Source: Acanthaster planci (Eukaryota; Echinodermata; Asteroidea; Valvatida; Acanthasteridae). From it: 64,000 nt of DNA. A model generated the notes under the pieces. The model was given only the letters and a program-made list of their open reading frames with translations, searched no databases and was not told the DNA's origin. Both the position numbers and the translations under genes were made by a program. Each line of letters starts with the position of its first letter. The first letter of the stretch is position 1. Shown here in pieces: positions 14,301-26,890 of the stretch. Location: contig NW_019091409.1 in assembly GCF_001949145.1 (NCBI RefSeq), positions 1,460,392 to 1,524,391 on the forward strand, given 5' to 3'.

Positions 14301-15285
14301 GGTGAAACGTCTAAGGCAACGGTCAGGCTGGTTATTCAAAGCGTGCAGGATATTGCACCAAAACAAAAATCATCGTTGTCAATCAAGGCTTCACATTTCA
14401 TTTCTGTCATCTCTTTTTTTCTTCTTTTGTTCAAAATTGAACAGTTATAAATACTGGTTTGATTTTAATTCCTTTCTTTTCTGTACATTTTGGCAAATCA
14501 AAAATGGACTGAGATGTTTTTTTTTCCTTCTATTCTTTCTTCACTTTTTAAGATTTTTTTCTGCCATTTTCTACGACTCACTTTGCATAAAGAAAGGAAA
14601 AAAAAAAAGCCAGAAAAGACCTCTGTATAAATCACTGATACTCATTCATCCAATCATTCACTAAAGAGTTGATGTGACAAAACACAAAAATAACAGGATT
14701 TCTCCTCATATATATTTTTATACACTTACTTTGGTGGGATTTAAGGCTCCAATCTTTGCCCCAACTCTTCCTCGGTGTGTCGAAGACAAAACGGCGATCA
14801 TTTGTGGCTTACTATCCACCGCTCAAAGTTGCAATGGCAGAGCAAAATCTCGTGAAATGTCATCAAATCAAACTGCACAATTCTCCTGTCAATCTTCTGT
14901 TTCTACATCTTTGAGATTTTAAATTTGTTGCTTTCTTTTGACACACAAAAGTTCATCTATTTTTTTCCTGCATGAGTTAGACACTTTCAACTCATCACTA
15001 ATCAAGGTGTTAATCATGTCTTTCTGCTCGTTTCCAGGTAAAATTATGCGGAGAGTCACTTCCAGCTTTTATGATTTTTTTTCATGGTTCGCCATCTAAT
15101 TCTGATTTGTGACTGAAAGCACACATAAATTACTACCCCTTGAACAAAAATGGATTGATCCTGCTGGTGTGCATGTTCAAAGGGACCCCTGGAATTGATT
15201 TCACAAGGCACGGTGTTGTCTTTTTTCTGTCAAGTGTAACGTTTAGGCTTCACTTTCAAGGTGGAGACAGCAAAAAAAATTGGGC
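11340..15285 (-). other. Probable 3' UTR of the Nova gene
   Basis: This lies immediately downstream, on the minus strand, of the Nova stop codon. It is AT-rich, full of oligo-A and oligo-T runs, and has no coding signal. Nova genes commonly have long 3' UTRs, so several kilobases of untranslated exon is plausible. The exact end is not determined. AATAAA occurs on the minus strand at 11372-11367 and again near 12397-12392, and either could be used. Confidence 0.35.
11367..11372 (-). terminator. Candidate polyadenylation signal AATAAA for Nova
   Basis: The plus strand reads tttatt, giving AATAAA on the minus strand about 3.9 kb after the Nova stop codon. No strong GT-rich downstream element is obvious. 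Other copies (near 12392 and further down) compete, so this is only one possibility. Confidence 0.2.
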
Positions 15286-16437
15286 CTATGTGGTCCCCTT
15301 TAATGCCCGGTTCTGTTCTTCTTGAGCCACTTTTTGAGTGATGAAGAAATGGGCGAGCTGTGCTTGATTTGGGGCTCCCGTGATAGTGACTTTGCGGTTG
15401 CGTGTGCCGGGGACATACTCCCCTTTCTTCGAGATCTGAATCTTGGCGCCCGAGGTGGTTTGAAATTCTACCAAAGTCTGGCCCCGCTTGCCCAGAATAG
15501 CACCGACGAGATTCTCGGGAACCTCAACCTCCAGAATGGTGTCCCTGGTCGGGTCTTTGGTTCCCAAGGATTGGGGGGGCTCCTGCGCCAGCGCTATTGC
15601 ACCCAGGCCACCCCCGACGCCGGTCAGGCTGCCCATGGGAGCCGCCATTCCGATGCTAGGCACTGAGGACTCCTGCAAGTGATGGCTCGGGACGGTTAAG
15701 GTTGGGGAGCCGTTGAGGACGGGGCTTTCGGCTGCAGCTGGACTGGACAGATTCAGAGGGGTGGGGAGAGTTGTTTTGGAATTGCCGGTGACTGCTGCTA
15801 CCTGGTACGCACCTAGCAAACCAGAAGGGATCATCTGTGTGGGCTGCAAATGGGCCGGGGTGCCTGCGTACAAGGGATTGGGTGCTGCAATACTGGCCGA
15901 CATGGGCAGGCCCCCTATGGTGTAATTATAACTAGCTAAGGTATTTAGGGCATTAATGGCTGCTGCATCACCTGTACTATATGATACAGTTGTAGGTACC
16001 CGGGCATAAGACTGCGGCGTGATAGACACGCTGGGAGTGCCAAGGGCTGTCGCCGGGAGCCCTGTGAGCCCCACTGGGGCAACGGGGATCTGGGCCTTGA
16101 CCACGTTGGCTGGCATAACCGCGGCCACGGCGCCCTCGGCAAAGGGTGAACCGGTGGGGTTGGCGTTGGCCACGGGGAAGGTGGCTGTAGCGTAGCTCAG
16201 GTTGTTGCAGCTGCCGCTTTGTGGATCCTCCTGCACCTTGTCGATGATGAAGGACAGTGCCTTCTTGTTGGGCTCCGCCTCCCCGGTGATGGTGATGACC
16301 CGCTCTGTCAGGGTGATGCCATCCGACTTCTGAGAGATCTGGACCCGGGAAGCACTCTGCTCCATGATGTGCTTGATCATGGCCCCGGCCTTACCTATGA
16401 TGAGACCCGCTGTACTATTGGGCACAACCACTTTGAC
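15286..16437 (-). CDS. NOVA: Nova-family RNA-binding protein, terminal coding exon (KH2, linker, KH3)
   Basis: Nova proteins are nuclear KH-domain factors that bind YCAY clusters in pre-mRNA and direct alternative splicing. This exon encodes 383 residues and a TAG stop. KH2 occupies about residues 1-70, starting VKVVVPNSTAGLIIGKAG, and is followed by the family phrase QEDPQSGSC. A linker rich in Ala, Ser, Pro and Thr (about 77-298) includes the Nova-like ALNTLASY. KH3 (about 299-378) contains PENLVGAILGKRG and VPGTRNRKVTITG. Both GXXG loops are intact but read GKAG and GKRG, where I recall vertebrate Nova having GKGG. The exon starts after the acceptor CAG (16440-16438). It joins the upstream exon in phase 0 to give RQ|VKVVVP, as expected from the family. 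The open frame continues 36 codons into the intron, but that extension is not Nova-like. GC content is visibly higher than in the surroundings. Confidence 0.96.
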   Translation of the reverse strand, partial: VKVVVPNSTAGLIIGKAGAMIKHIMEQSASRVQISQKSDGITLTERVITITGEAEPNKKALSFIIDKVQEDPQSGSCNNLSYATATFPVANANPTGSPFAEGAVAAVMPANVVKAQIPVAPVGLTGLPATALGTPSVSITPQSYARVPTTVSYSTGDAAAINALNTLASYNYTIGGLPMSASIAAPNPLYAGTPAHLQPTQMIPSGLLGAYQVAAVTGNSKTTLPTPLNLSSPAAAESPVLNGSPTLTVPSHHLQESSVPSIGMAAPMGSLTGVGGGLGAIALAQEPPQSLGTKDPTRDTILEVEVPENLVGAILGKRGQTLVEFQTTSGAKIQISKKGEYVPGTRNRKVTITGAPNQAQLAHFFITQKVAQEEQNRALKGTT

Positions 16438-17523
16438 CTGTCGTTCAAAGTCAAGACAAAATATCGGATGAATAAGATTAATCTGAGTTTGCGTTAACCA
16501 CTTGCTGCCGGGGTTCCCCGTTTCAAGCACCATGGGTTTATACACAGAGCCAGGTTACCTGAAATGGGACAAAAGAACTGGTCCGTGTAACAAAAGACCC
16601 TACTCAGAACAAAAGACCTGCTTGCTGGGAATTGCCATAATTTTTCTGCTTGCATTTTTCGAAGGTACTCCGTCACTGTTTTTAAACAGTATACCACTGT
16701 TTTGGGCATAGTGTGCCCACGGATTAGCATCGCGGACAAAAGTGCTCCAGGGCCCCATTGATGAGCGACATAGCACTGCTGCACGCTAATCTAGCCACGT
16801 TTGAAAAGATGGCACTCGCATTCACTGGGGACAAAGGAAATTACGCAACACCTTACAATTCTGGGCTCTCTTTACAGGATGGCAGGCCTGGCTGAAATAC
16901 TCAGGAGTCAATGAAGGTTTATCTGTCAGCTTAGAGTAGCCACCAAACAGTCTTTTGTGTGGGTGTAACGTCCATTAAAAGAACTGATGAAATTCCGAAG
17001 AATTCTGAAAACTGAAAATCGCCCGTATGTGTGCAATGCATTTTTAAAAGCACCCGGCAGCAAGTGACTAAGACACATCCTGCAAGGGAATCCTTGCTTG
17101 AAAAATGGATAATTACAAAACAACAATGAAAATTACTGAGATCAGTTAGCAAATAATAAAGACTACAACAGAACAAAAATTATCATTGCGATTCAAATTT
17201 CAAAACGTGCAAGCTCTCAACTGCATAAGTAAGACAATCAATATCTTCTTCCCTGTAATTAAAGAAACACCTGCTTTTTTAGCTGCAACTGTCCAAATCC
17301 ATGTGCTGATGACCAAGGCTGACAATCTTGGCAACATTATTCTGTTACTTGACCTTGTGCTTCAAGAAATTTCAAACCCGCAGTTGTTCAGGTTTTTGTT
17401 CCCCATGGTCAAAACGTGGGATGACACATTTTCTGTGCTTGTTGTGGACGGGAAAGGCTGTCTTGCCTTCTCCTGTGATCAGTATGGAGTAAAATGTACA
17501 GTGCCAAGGAATGATTTCTGAAA

Positions 17524-17583
17524 TCAAAATGCAACATACCACACCTAACTCTTTAGGTGTGGCTTATTTCAATTGCATTTTGA
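17524..17583. repeat. 60-base interrupted hairpin
   Basis: The outer arms tcaaaatgcaa (17524-17534) and ttgcattttga (17573-17583) are exact complements. The inner arms ccacacctaa (17539-17548) and ttaggtgtgg (17553-17562) are exact complements around the loop ctct. An asymmetric internal bulge (4 versus 10 bases) separates the two helices. Size and shape are at the low end for a microRNA precursor, but the bulge is large. A degraded inverted-repeat element is equally likely. Confidence 0.55.
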
Positions 17584-17912
17584 CCGGCTTAAGCTATTCG
17601 AAGGCATGTAAAAACTAAAAAGGATTGCAGTATGGAAAAACCTGTGACAGCAAATGCCAAAGTCACATTGACTCCAGTACACCATAGAGGGCAGCCTTTA
17701 AAAAACAGAGGTGGTACTCCAGAGATAAAAACATGTACCTTCATTGTGTTTGTAACCTAACATTACATATATTTTATAAGCAGCTAGTCAATAGGTATCT
17801 GCAACACTAACTACTATTAATACCGGTAGGTGGGAAAGGCTTGCAGTTGCACCGTGCAAAGGAAAATATCTCTTGTGAGTATGTGTGGTTCTGAAAAGAA
17901 CTGGGAGTATAC

Positions 17913-17950
17913 TCAACGTTTCGGACTGGGTGCTCAGTCCGTCGTCAGGA
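17913..17950 (-). repeat. Hammerhead-ribozyme-like stem-loop, possible Penelope-type element remnant
   Basis: On the minus strand the order is CTGACGA, a 7-bp perfect helix (CGGACTG at 17941-17935 with CAGTCCG at 17928-17922) closed by a 6-base loop, then AAACGTTG. This resembles the hammerhead core CUGANGA, stem II, GAAAC found in Penelope-like and other retroelement terminal repeats. A strict core needs GAA after stem II. Here the G pairs with a C after the CTGACGA box, or that C is an extra base. No reverse transcriptase frame is nearby. It could be an inactive remnant or a chance likeness. Confidence 0.35.
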
Positions 17951-18329
17951 GACGCATATCTTTACATTTTTGCTCTGCACTGTGGTCTTCCTTAATGTCA
18001 ACTAAAATGAGAAGTGTACCTTAAAATATTCAGGGAAGATTTTAATAGAGTGGCAAAACTCCTTGCGGGAAATACTGCTGTAAGGCCCACGTGACTTACA
18101 AATTTTGCCAGTGAAGTTTAGGTACATGTAGTTATGTAAAACAGTCGCTTAAGGACTGACAATAAGTCACACTAGTCTCCCCTCAAACTGAGGAACTGTA
18201 AAAAGTGTGTAGTATAAACTATATACATGTATATGTACATGTACATCATACAATGATACATGTACATGAAACAAGAAAGGTCACCAGTGGAATTCGAGCT
18301 TAAAAACACCAAATATACATGTCATTTTT

Positions 18330-18388
18330 TTAACCCTAACCCTCCTCAATCCTCCAACAGGTGAAGGATTGAGGAGGGTAAGGGTTAA
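18330..18388. repeat. 24-bp inverted repeat with telomere-like CCCTAACCCT
   Basis: The left arm (18330-18353, starting ttaaccctaaccctcc) and right arm (18365-18388, ending gggtaagggttaa) are reverse complements with one mismatch, around an 11-base spacer. The arms contain ccctaaccct, a partial animal telomere repeat in inverted orientation. The copy is short and isolated. Confidence 0.8.
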
Positions 18389-21300
18389 GGTAAATTTGCT
18401 TTGTCATTTATATATATTTCACTTTGATGACTCCTGAGGTTAGTGACAATTTCTGAGGTCTCTTAATTCTCTGCCACTAAATATAATATCTAGCTAATGC
18501 TGTTGGACAAGATGCTTTCTTTTTTTACCATGCACACATGTCACATGATACCATGTATGTTGCAACGCCCTGTGGGGTAAATAGCCTTTGGTAAATATTA
18601 ACAGAGGCCAACCACAGCTTGTTCCCTATCAGCCGACTTGGTCCAAAGGTTGTATTTGCTCCAGATAAAATAAAAATATGAGGAGCCTTTGTGTGCACAT
18701 GCGATTGGGCACATACAGGTCAAATCCTAATCATTTACATCTTTACCATGGAGATGGGACCTGGATTGAAATGTACAGGGACAAGGGAAGAAGAGAAAGA
18801 GAAAAGGATTATGGTATGGTTGCTGTGAACAACTGCTATTAAAAGGTGTGCAAATACCCTCCACTACTACTGAACCACTGTACCAAGTACTCACATACAC
18901 ACAGGTTGTGGGGTTGTAAGTACAGGTATATGTTCTGCACTGTTCCAACCTCACAGCAGGGAAATGCAATGATTTGTTTCCATATTTACATCCAAGGTGG
19001 TTCATATCTTTTTTTCCCCCTCCTCAGTCCCAGGGACTAGCAGGGCTTGTATCGACCAAGCGGTGAACTGACGCTCCCTCAACCTCATAGCTCCCACTGA
19101 CAAACCCTAGCAGCCTGGACAGATTGGGTCGATTTCATTCCCAAATCAATTGCCAGCCGCAGTGTTTTCGTTTGGCGGCTCTCGGTTGGTCGTTTGTCAG
19201 CCCGAGTGCTGCACTGTCACCTGCCCAAATGGCAAGAGTTAGCCCACTCGCCGGGATTACACCAGAGGTGTTTGAAGAGTGTTGTGCTACACAATCACCA
19301 AAATGAAACCGGATTATTAAATGAAAATGAAGAAAATGGGTCTCATTAGGGATAGAGTAATTCCTTTCAGGTTCTACACACTGCCCTGGAAAAAAGAGGA
19401 AAGCAAATATGGGGGGGGTACCTTTAACTAAATTAGAAAAAAGATATAAGGTTGTTTACAGTGGGCGGTTTATTGCTTCGATAGAATGGCAGTCATGCAC
19501 TATGGATAGCCTCGATCAGCAGATCTCACTTTTTCGCCCCCTCAAAACGTGATTGATTTGAAAACCTGGAGTTGCCGCCCAGAAAATGTCTACATGCCTC
19601 CCTAGAAATGCTCTTAAATGTATATAAATTTAATCCAATAATAAATTGGAGGACATATTTTGTAATTTACAATATGTCCCCAGGAACTCCTTGACACATA
19701 TAACTTACAAACAATCCTGCATACATGTAGGACTACTGGCATAAACAACCCCGACAACCTTAATGAACACAGTCTGTAATGTGATTATTCATTTGCCTGA
19801 CCTGTTAAAAATTTCAAATGGGAGGGGGATGAATACTGAAATCCCTCACTTCTGTTCAATGTACCATTACTGTGAACATTATTTCTATTCGACCCTACCA
19901 GCGGAACTAGTCATCAGTCAGCGTTCAGTGCAGTTGTTTAGTGCTAGAAAAATGGCTTGCATGTTTGCTTCACGGTGAACCTTGACATCAAAGTGATCTT
20001 TCTGCGAACAAAATCTTGCAAGTGTAAGTAAAAACAGATTAATTTCTTGTGGTTTAAAAGAATGACTTCCGGTATTCCAAGAAATCAATGTAGCTGAGGC
20101 ATGAGACAGAGCCCCTGACTGCAAAGATTAGCCCACAAGCTTCTTGGGATTTTGTGGTTGATCTCAGACAACTCCCCTACCTCTCTGCAAAATATGAGTG
20201 ATGCGGAGGCCTAATTCTGAAATTGTAATTACGAGAATCCAGTAAAAAAAATTACAAAAACATGCTTCAGTGTGCACTTAAAAGACGTTATTCAGCCACT
20301 GATTTAGATTTGATTTGAAGGACCCACGGTGATCCAGCCTGACTGCCCCCTCCCCAAGGACTAGAAATTCACTCCAAGGGGAAGAGTTGAATGAACCTAG
20401 GTATACATGTGGCCATGATGTGGCATAGGCCTAGGGCCAGACAATGAGCCAACTCTTGACAGGGGGTGGAGACATGATTGACCTCAGTCAGCACAATGTG
20501 ACTGCAAGTACAGATGAAGTAACAAACATATACATATACATGTATCGGGTACAATGTGGACTCCCAATGCCGTATGTACATACAGGTAAGATAAGTACTG
20601 ACCCTTGAACTGAATGTAACATAATTTGAAAAATTCAGTGGAGTAGGAAGGAGGAAATAAAGAGGAAGGACAGACAGGACTGGAAATTGGTGTAGTCCCT
20701 AAATTGAGAAAATTACTCGTAGCGTAACTGAAGCAAGGAAGTGAAAAACTGGGGGCTGGATGGGACCCCAAGTTGACACATTTTTTGGACATTCAAATTC
20801 AATGGAGTGGGAGACAAAAATTCTCAGTTGGATTGGACCCTGAATTATATTGGCAGGTACAGTGATAAAATTTTGTGACATACTAATCGGAAGAACATGA
20901 AATGGAAGGGTGGACAGAGGTTAGGGTCGAGGACATCAGGGACCACTGGAAATGGTGCAGACCTGTAAAGGACGATGTATGCGGCTCGGGAAAACTACAT
21001 GCAGTTGGTTACATCACCATTTTGAGGCACCCACATGTAGGCCTATACTGGTACTTAATTTGACAATAACATGACAGGCAGCACACTGCTTGAAGTGTCT
21101 CAGATGAAACAACCACAGGCAAAGTGGATCTGTACAACATCAAAAGTGTACACACAAACACAAAATCAAAAGAAACCACAAAAACCAAATACAAAAAGTT
21201 TGATTTGCACAGGAAATTTCCTGTAGTTGACATCTTATTGATTCCATCACTAAGGTGCCCTTTGCAGTTGGCTATATTTGCTGAGCTAGCATAACAACTC

Positions 21301-24300
21301 ACAATGCGGTTATCCCTCGTGCCTGCAATTCTCAGCAAGGGAAAATTATGCCTTGTGAATGACAAAATACCTGCCTCTGTTGCTTCAGACAACACGGCCA
21401 AATCTGCCCCCCCCTCCCACTTCGCTTCTCAGTTCCCGAGTCTCTCTACCTCTCTCTTGAGGACAGCACGCAGCTAGCTAGAAGTATCTGGATACCTAGA
21501 ACACTCCAAGGACGGTGAGCCACTCATGACCGCTTCAATTACTCCCATTGAATAAGCAAGCCATTACCAACAGCTCAGGCTGACTGAGAAATTATGGCTC
21601 TGCCTGGGCAAGACTTACAAATCCATGTTGACGGGGACAACTCTTGGGGCTTGATCCCTAGTTGCAAGTATATGTTCGTCTGTCAGCCTTTTCATGGTTA
21701 CTTTTTATGCTCAGCTTGTTCTGCTCACACCCGCGAGTGCTCCACACTTGTAAGGTTTCACAGTAACCTGGATTGATTATTTCACGTCAATTTCATGGTT
21801 GGGAGAGGAGGACGGTTGAAAAACGACAGATTGGGAGGAGAGAGAAAAGACACGGAGTAATAAAACTGGAGCAGCCCTAATGCTTGCTGCTGATGCTTTG
21901 CCCCTCCCTCCTCTCCAATCAGGTCCCATGTTTAATCTCGGAGGCAATTTCCCCCAGGGTAAACCATTTGCAAGGTAATCACAGAAATTACAGACTGATA
22001 TTAGTGAAGGGTAAGAAGGGCAGGGATGGATGGGAGACTGCAGCTGACAGCCTCTTGAACGCCAGTCAAGGGTGAAAACTGTTCAGTGGAGGACGGGCAT
22101 TCTCTCTCTGTCTCTCTCCGCGCATCGTCGCTCCCATCGTCTGGCTCCATCATTGTTGGGCCAAGGGATTAGCTTTTAATGAAATGATCGAGAGCTGCGA
22201 TGCACTTGCCACGTTAAAGCTGTGGTCTGCTGTGCACAACTAGGACATCTTGACAGGGTCAAGTTGGTCACCGTGCGCTGGATGCTGAGAGAGGAAAAAG
22301 GAAACAGCACAGGGGGAAAAATCGCAAAAAATTGAGAGCTGGATAAGATGCAGCTGATAGGAAATCTTAACATTAGAAATGCATTGATATGCCTCATTCA
22401 GATACCTAAAGATCGTTGGCTTCCATGCTGTTGGCGAGCAGCAAAAGTAAGCAGAATCAGCTATGAACTGGTCACAAGCAATATACAGAAATGTACACTA
22501 AATGCTATTTTAGCTGAGCAAAGTTTTCTGTGTTAAGGAAATATGTGTATCTGTCCCCCCCCAGTTTTAAGAAACTGCTCTGCCATCCTAAGCATAACTA
22601 TATACATGTACAAAGCAGTCTCCCTGCATTTCAAACATTTTCGTCAGCTTCTAACAACATCTGTATGCTGTAATTGTGTGGGACTGCGCCTAGTTGTGAA
22701 ATATTCAAGTAACATTTTCAAAATCAAATATTAAGAGGTGAAAAATCAATGACTCAAAAGGGGGAACTATCCAATTATTGGTTTTTCTGAATGAAAAACA
22801 GGTGCTACAAGTAAACTTTAAGAAGCTGAAAGCAATATGTGACCGGCTCTAGAAAAATGGGCAATACTGTAAGTTGCCAGATTCAGGTTATGAGGTTTTG
22901 ATATGGCTGGATTGTGTACATCAAAAGCTACAATTTGATATATGAATGACCCTTATAGTGTACTGCGTTCTGGAGGTATACACGTATAGACATTTGTATA
23001 TTCACATTTTCAGATTCAATACAAATATTTTTCGAGAAGAAGCTCAGGAAGTGGGACTCTTGGAACACAATGCTATGTAAGATCTCCTACAGAATGATCC
23101 AGGTTTCATCTTTATTCATCGCATGTTTTTAGTCACAAATTCTGACAATATAAGTAGTATAGAAAGTTTTAAAGGAAAAAACACAAAATTTTGAAGAAAT
23201 TTTGCCCTCTCCAAATAGAACAGGCCATTACGTGTTTTGGCACTGCGCAACTTACACGTACTACCCTGTTTGCCAGACAAGGAGGCCAAAAATTACTTTT
23301 CCTTCGGGTTTCCTTCTGTGTTTTGTTTTGGAAACAAGCGGCTTTTTGAATATTCCATCGAATGGAAGGTTGAATATTTGACTATTAAATTATTTGATTC
23401 GTTCCACCCTTATGATAGTGTCAGCACAATCAGCACGACTAAGGATAAAACAGATACAGTCCACGAAATGAATGAAGTGCTGTACTGCATTATGAGGGCC
23501 CTATTCAACAATCTCTCCGCTTCACACATACTGTAGTCCAATGCTACACTACAGCAAAAAAAAACACATGGCCACATCTGGCTTCTAAATCTGCAGTTAG
23601 CTGGTCAGGCTGGGTTAGCAATGCAATCCTTGGGGACAGCTCCAAAGCCAGCTCTCTCATTCAGGTCATAGAGCTGTTCCTGGCTCTATGTTCAGGTGAA
23701 GTCCACATGGCATCCAAAAGTGCTGACCCAATAAAAAACTTGCCACACATGTCTGTCAGCAAGCCCTTGTCTGGGGGTCAGTTCGTTTCTGTCTTGTACC
23801 CTGACTGCCAAGTACAAGATGTAAGTGTTTGGGAATCATTCCTTTCTTGATGTTTGGTTTGTACAAAAATCACTTCAGGTATGATGCGAGAACACCAGAT
23901 GCAAATGCTTGCCAACACTGGCTTGCATGAATCAGTGAATAAGAGCTGGCTCTCTTGTGTACATGTACAAGCTGAACACTCCAATCAAGCTCCATGTTCT
24001 GTTCCGTTCCTGCCTGGTCTATATATGTATAAACACTGAGCCGACATTTACATGTACGTGATCGACAAGTAGGACCTGCATGAAACTCAACTGTATGCCA
24101 TTTAAGTTCCAATTATAATGCTGTGAACAGGGGTGCATGTGGCCACATACTAAGAAGCCAAAAACAGCTTGTAAAAAGCTGAAATTAAAAAAAATCCTCT
24201 ACTTTTGTACAGAGCAAGTGTACAAACAAGGTGAAATTCAGAGTAAATTGCTGAACAGAAAAAGTTGAAGTCAGCTGAAAAGTTGAATTCTCACATCCGT

Positions 24301-26129
24301 GTAAACTGTTCCAGGGACTTTACTGGAATTTGAACTGAACTGGAAAATGTAGGCTTTGACAGTCTGATCCAAGGGAATGTGCTTGACTGTCACCACAGAA
24401 GGAATATGCCTCCATGCTCTCACTAAGCTGCTCACTGGCGAAACCTTGAACAAAAAATCAGCCATCTGGAAGAAGAGAACTGTGATACACTCTGACAACT
24501 GTCAAAATGCGAGAAGTCTTGCATGCAAACTGCTTCACCTTCAATCTACCTTTTGCCACGCCAGCTGTGAAAATGGAATTTGGCTGTTGAACGGGCCAAC
24601 TTCAACGGACAGACATCACCTACCAAGTACTACAACAGAGGCAGGAGAATTACTATTTTACGTGGCAGTAGGCCCAGTGAGGAAGGGCTGCAAACAGGGA
24701 CATGTGAAATTAGTTAAATTTATCCATCCTGTTATCCTAAAGCTATAGCAATCAATTAAAAGGATGCTTCCATTCTGGCAAGCTGCCATGCAAAATGACA
24801 CCGAGTTGACACTGAACGGAGCAACTAATAAAGACACAGAAACAAAAACATTCAAAACAAGTATTTAAGAAAAAAAATATTCCCCGCTGTCCAACACATT
24901 TACTGACAATAATATTCTCTCCTTTGTCATGAAACTCCTTTATTCATGCACACACATTTCAAAATTTTTTTCATCAAACCATATTATAAAAATGAGTTAT
25001 GACCACTTCAATCAATTTTGAATCAACAAAAATGACAGATGTAGAGTTTGAACATGTTAACCTCTGCAATGCTGAAGGAATACGCATACATGTACATGTA
25101 CCAGTACATAATTAATGTTTTATCAAATGTATATTCTGGCCTGTGGTGTAGATGGTCAGAAAACTGCAGCTTAGCAGCGTTTATTGTGGTGTATGTTCAT
25201 GAAGGTGTGCATCCCATCTTGGTGCATTCATTTTGCCCAATCAAAGTTTTGGGAAGCAAAAGTGAAGAAATCAAGGCACTGATTAGAGGCTACGCTCGCA
25301 ATGTAAGATACCGGTACCATGCCCTCATTTTCGGGGAGAACAGACTAGTTGAATAGATTGAATGTGCAGGTGTTGAGCAGGAAGACGACATGTTATTCTA
25401 AACCAAGTCAGGTTTAGGTTTCGCAAAGCTGGAAACGAGAAAACCCTAGACTTGTGTTTTGATCTATAAAACACTGAAGTAGCACGGATGTCAATATGGA
25501 TCCAGTCTTTTTCCTTGTTTTCATACTAAACCACATTCAGTTCTACATTGTAACAATCACAAATCAACACACAATTACGGTTACCCAACTGCACACATAC
25601 ATGTACAGTGTAACCAGGTTTTTAATGATATTTTGTGAATATACCGGTATTTAATTAACCTCAACAAGTTCAGCACAGCGGTACTAGAGGGCATACTGTT
25701 AAAGGGGAATTCCAGGCTAGTAAAATACTCTATCTAATCTAAAAGAACATGAGGCGACATACAAGCTCCACCAAGAGTTGGCTTTTCTTTGTTTTCAAGA
25801 GCGGCTCACAATCCCTTTATAGTCCTGATTTCTTGCCATTCATCAGTACAAAGGACGCGTCCATGTTATTTAAAATTCCTGCGACATCTGGGAGCTTATG
25901 ATGTAGTGTCTGAACATAGCTCGAGCAACACCGTTTTCTAAGCGACAGTATGATACCCAGACCTGGGTAATTGCTTACGGATGCGTGTTGTGTAGAGCAC
26001 CCGACCGTTGTATGGCATCCATCACTACATACACTACATGTAAAACTGAGAGAATAAGCTTGAAACAGCACAACTCAACTGGTACTCGTTTGTACCTGAC
26101 AACGCAATACACAAGATCACCGCACAAAC

Positions 26130-26235
26130 ACTGTACATGTACATGTACGTACACACATGGCCGGCCGTGGCTACCACATACATGTACATGCATACATGCC
26201 CATGTACCGTATACATGTACATGTTCATGTACATT
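26130..26235. repeat. Dense ACATGT/TGTACA palindromic tract
   Basis: Repeated tgtacatgtacatg-type words fill this stretch. It is one of the denser examples of a palindromic hexamer background seen through much of the window, and the open frames across it on both strands are low-complexity artefacts. Similar tracts occur near 29255-29300, 33095-33305, 41540-41590, 42445-42470 and 43300-43380. Confidence 0.8.
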
Positions 26236-26343
26236 ACAGGGTCTTGGATGACTCAAAATTTGAAAACAAAAGGGCAGCTCTCATGATGGCAGCCATGTCG
26301 TAGGAAAACTTTTTGTTTTTACCATTTCCTTGACAGATTTTGA

Positions 26344-26388
26344 TTTAAAAAAATGTAATTTAAAAAAATGTAATTTAAAAAAATGTAA
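26344..26388. repeat. Three tandem copies of a 15-bp AT-rich unit
   Basis: The unit tttaaaaaaatgtaa is repeated three times without change. It is a short recent tandem expansion in intron DNA. Confidence 0.9.
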
Positions 26389-26890
26389 TTTACACTAACA
26401 CTTGACTCTCTTCAAAATGTCACAATAATTAAATCAAAGGAAAGTTCCCTTCTCATCACAAAAAGGATTCACAGCAGAATGTGTCTACCTCCAGTCTTCC
26501 AAACAAAGGCAGTGATCTGAGTCTGGTACATGTATTTGTAAAGTACTGCAACACAGTCCAATTACATGTACCACACATTGGTGGGCATCTCATGGATAAC
26601 CACACAACTGTAATGTGATAATCCACATTTTATTAGCCTGGCCAAGGGCCAGCTTTGTGCGAAAATTGGATCATGTTGCCAATTTATGCAGGTACCCATT
26701 ACTCAGGCGGTGCTGATGGAAAAACTGTACTGTGTAGTTTCTGCAAGTGCCGAGGACAAAGCGACGTCACACATTTTACATGCGTGCATGTCTTCAAATG
26801 CATGTGGTTGGTTTGCATCTCACAATAAAGCTCCATGATCTCACTGAGTCAGCAGGCAAGGTGTTTGTATGATGTCTACATTGGAACATA

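Noticed and set aside
16438-16545. Upstream extension of the Nova terminal exon frame by 36 codons
   Set aside because: The extension is not Nova-like, and an acceptor CAG sits exactly where homology begins and matches the phase of the preceding exon.
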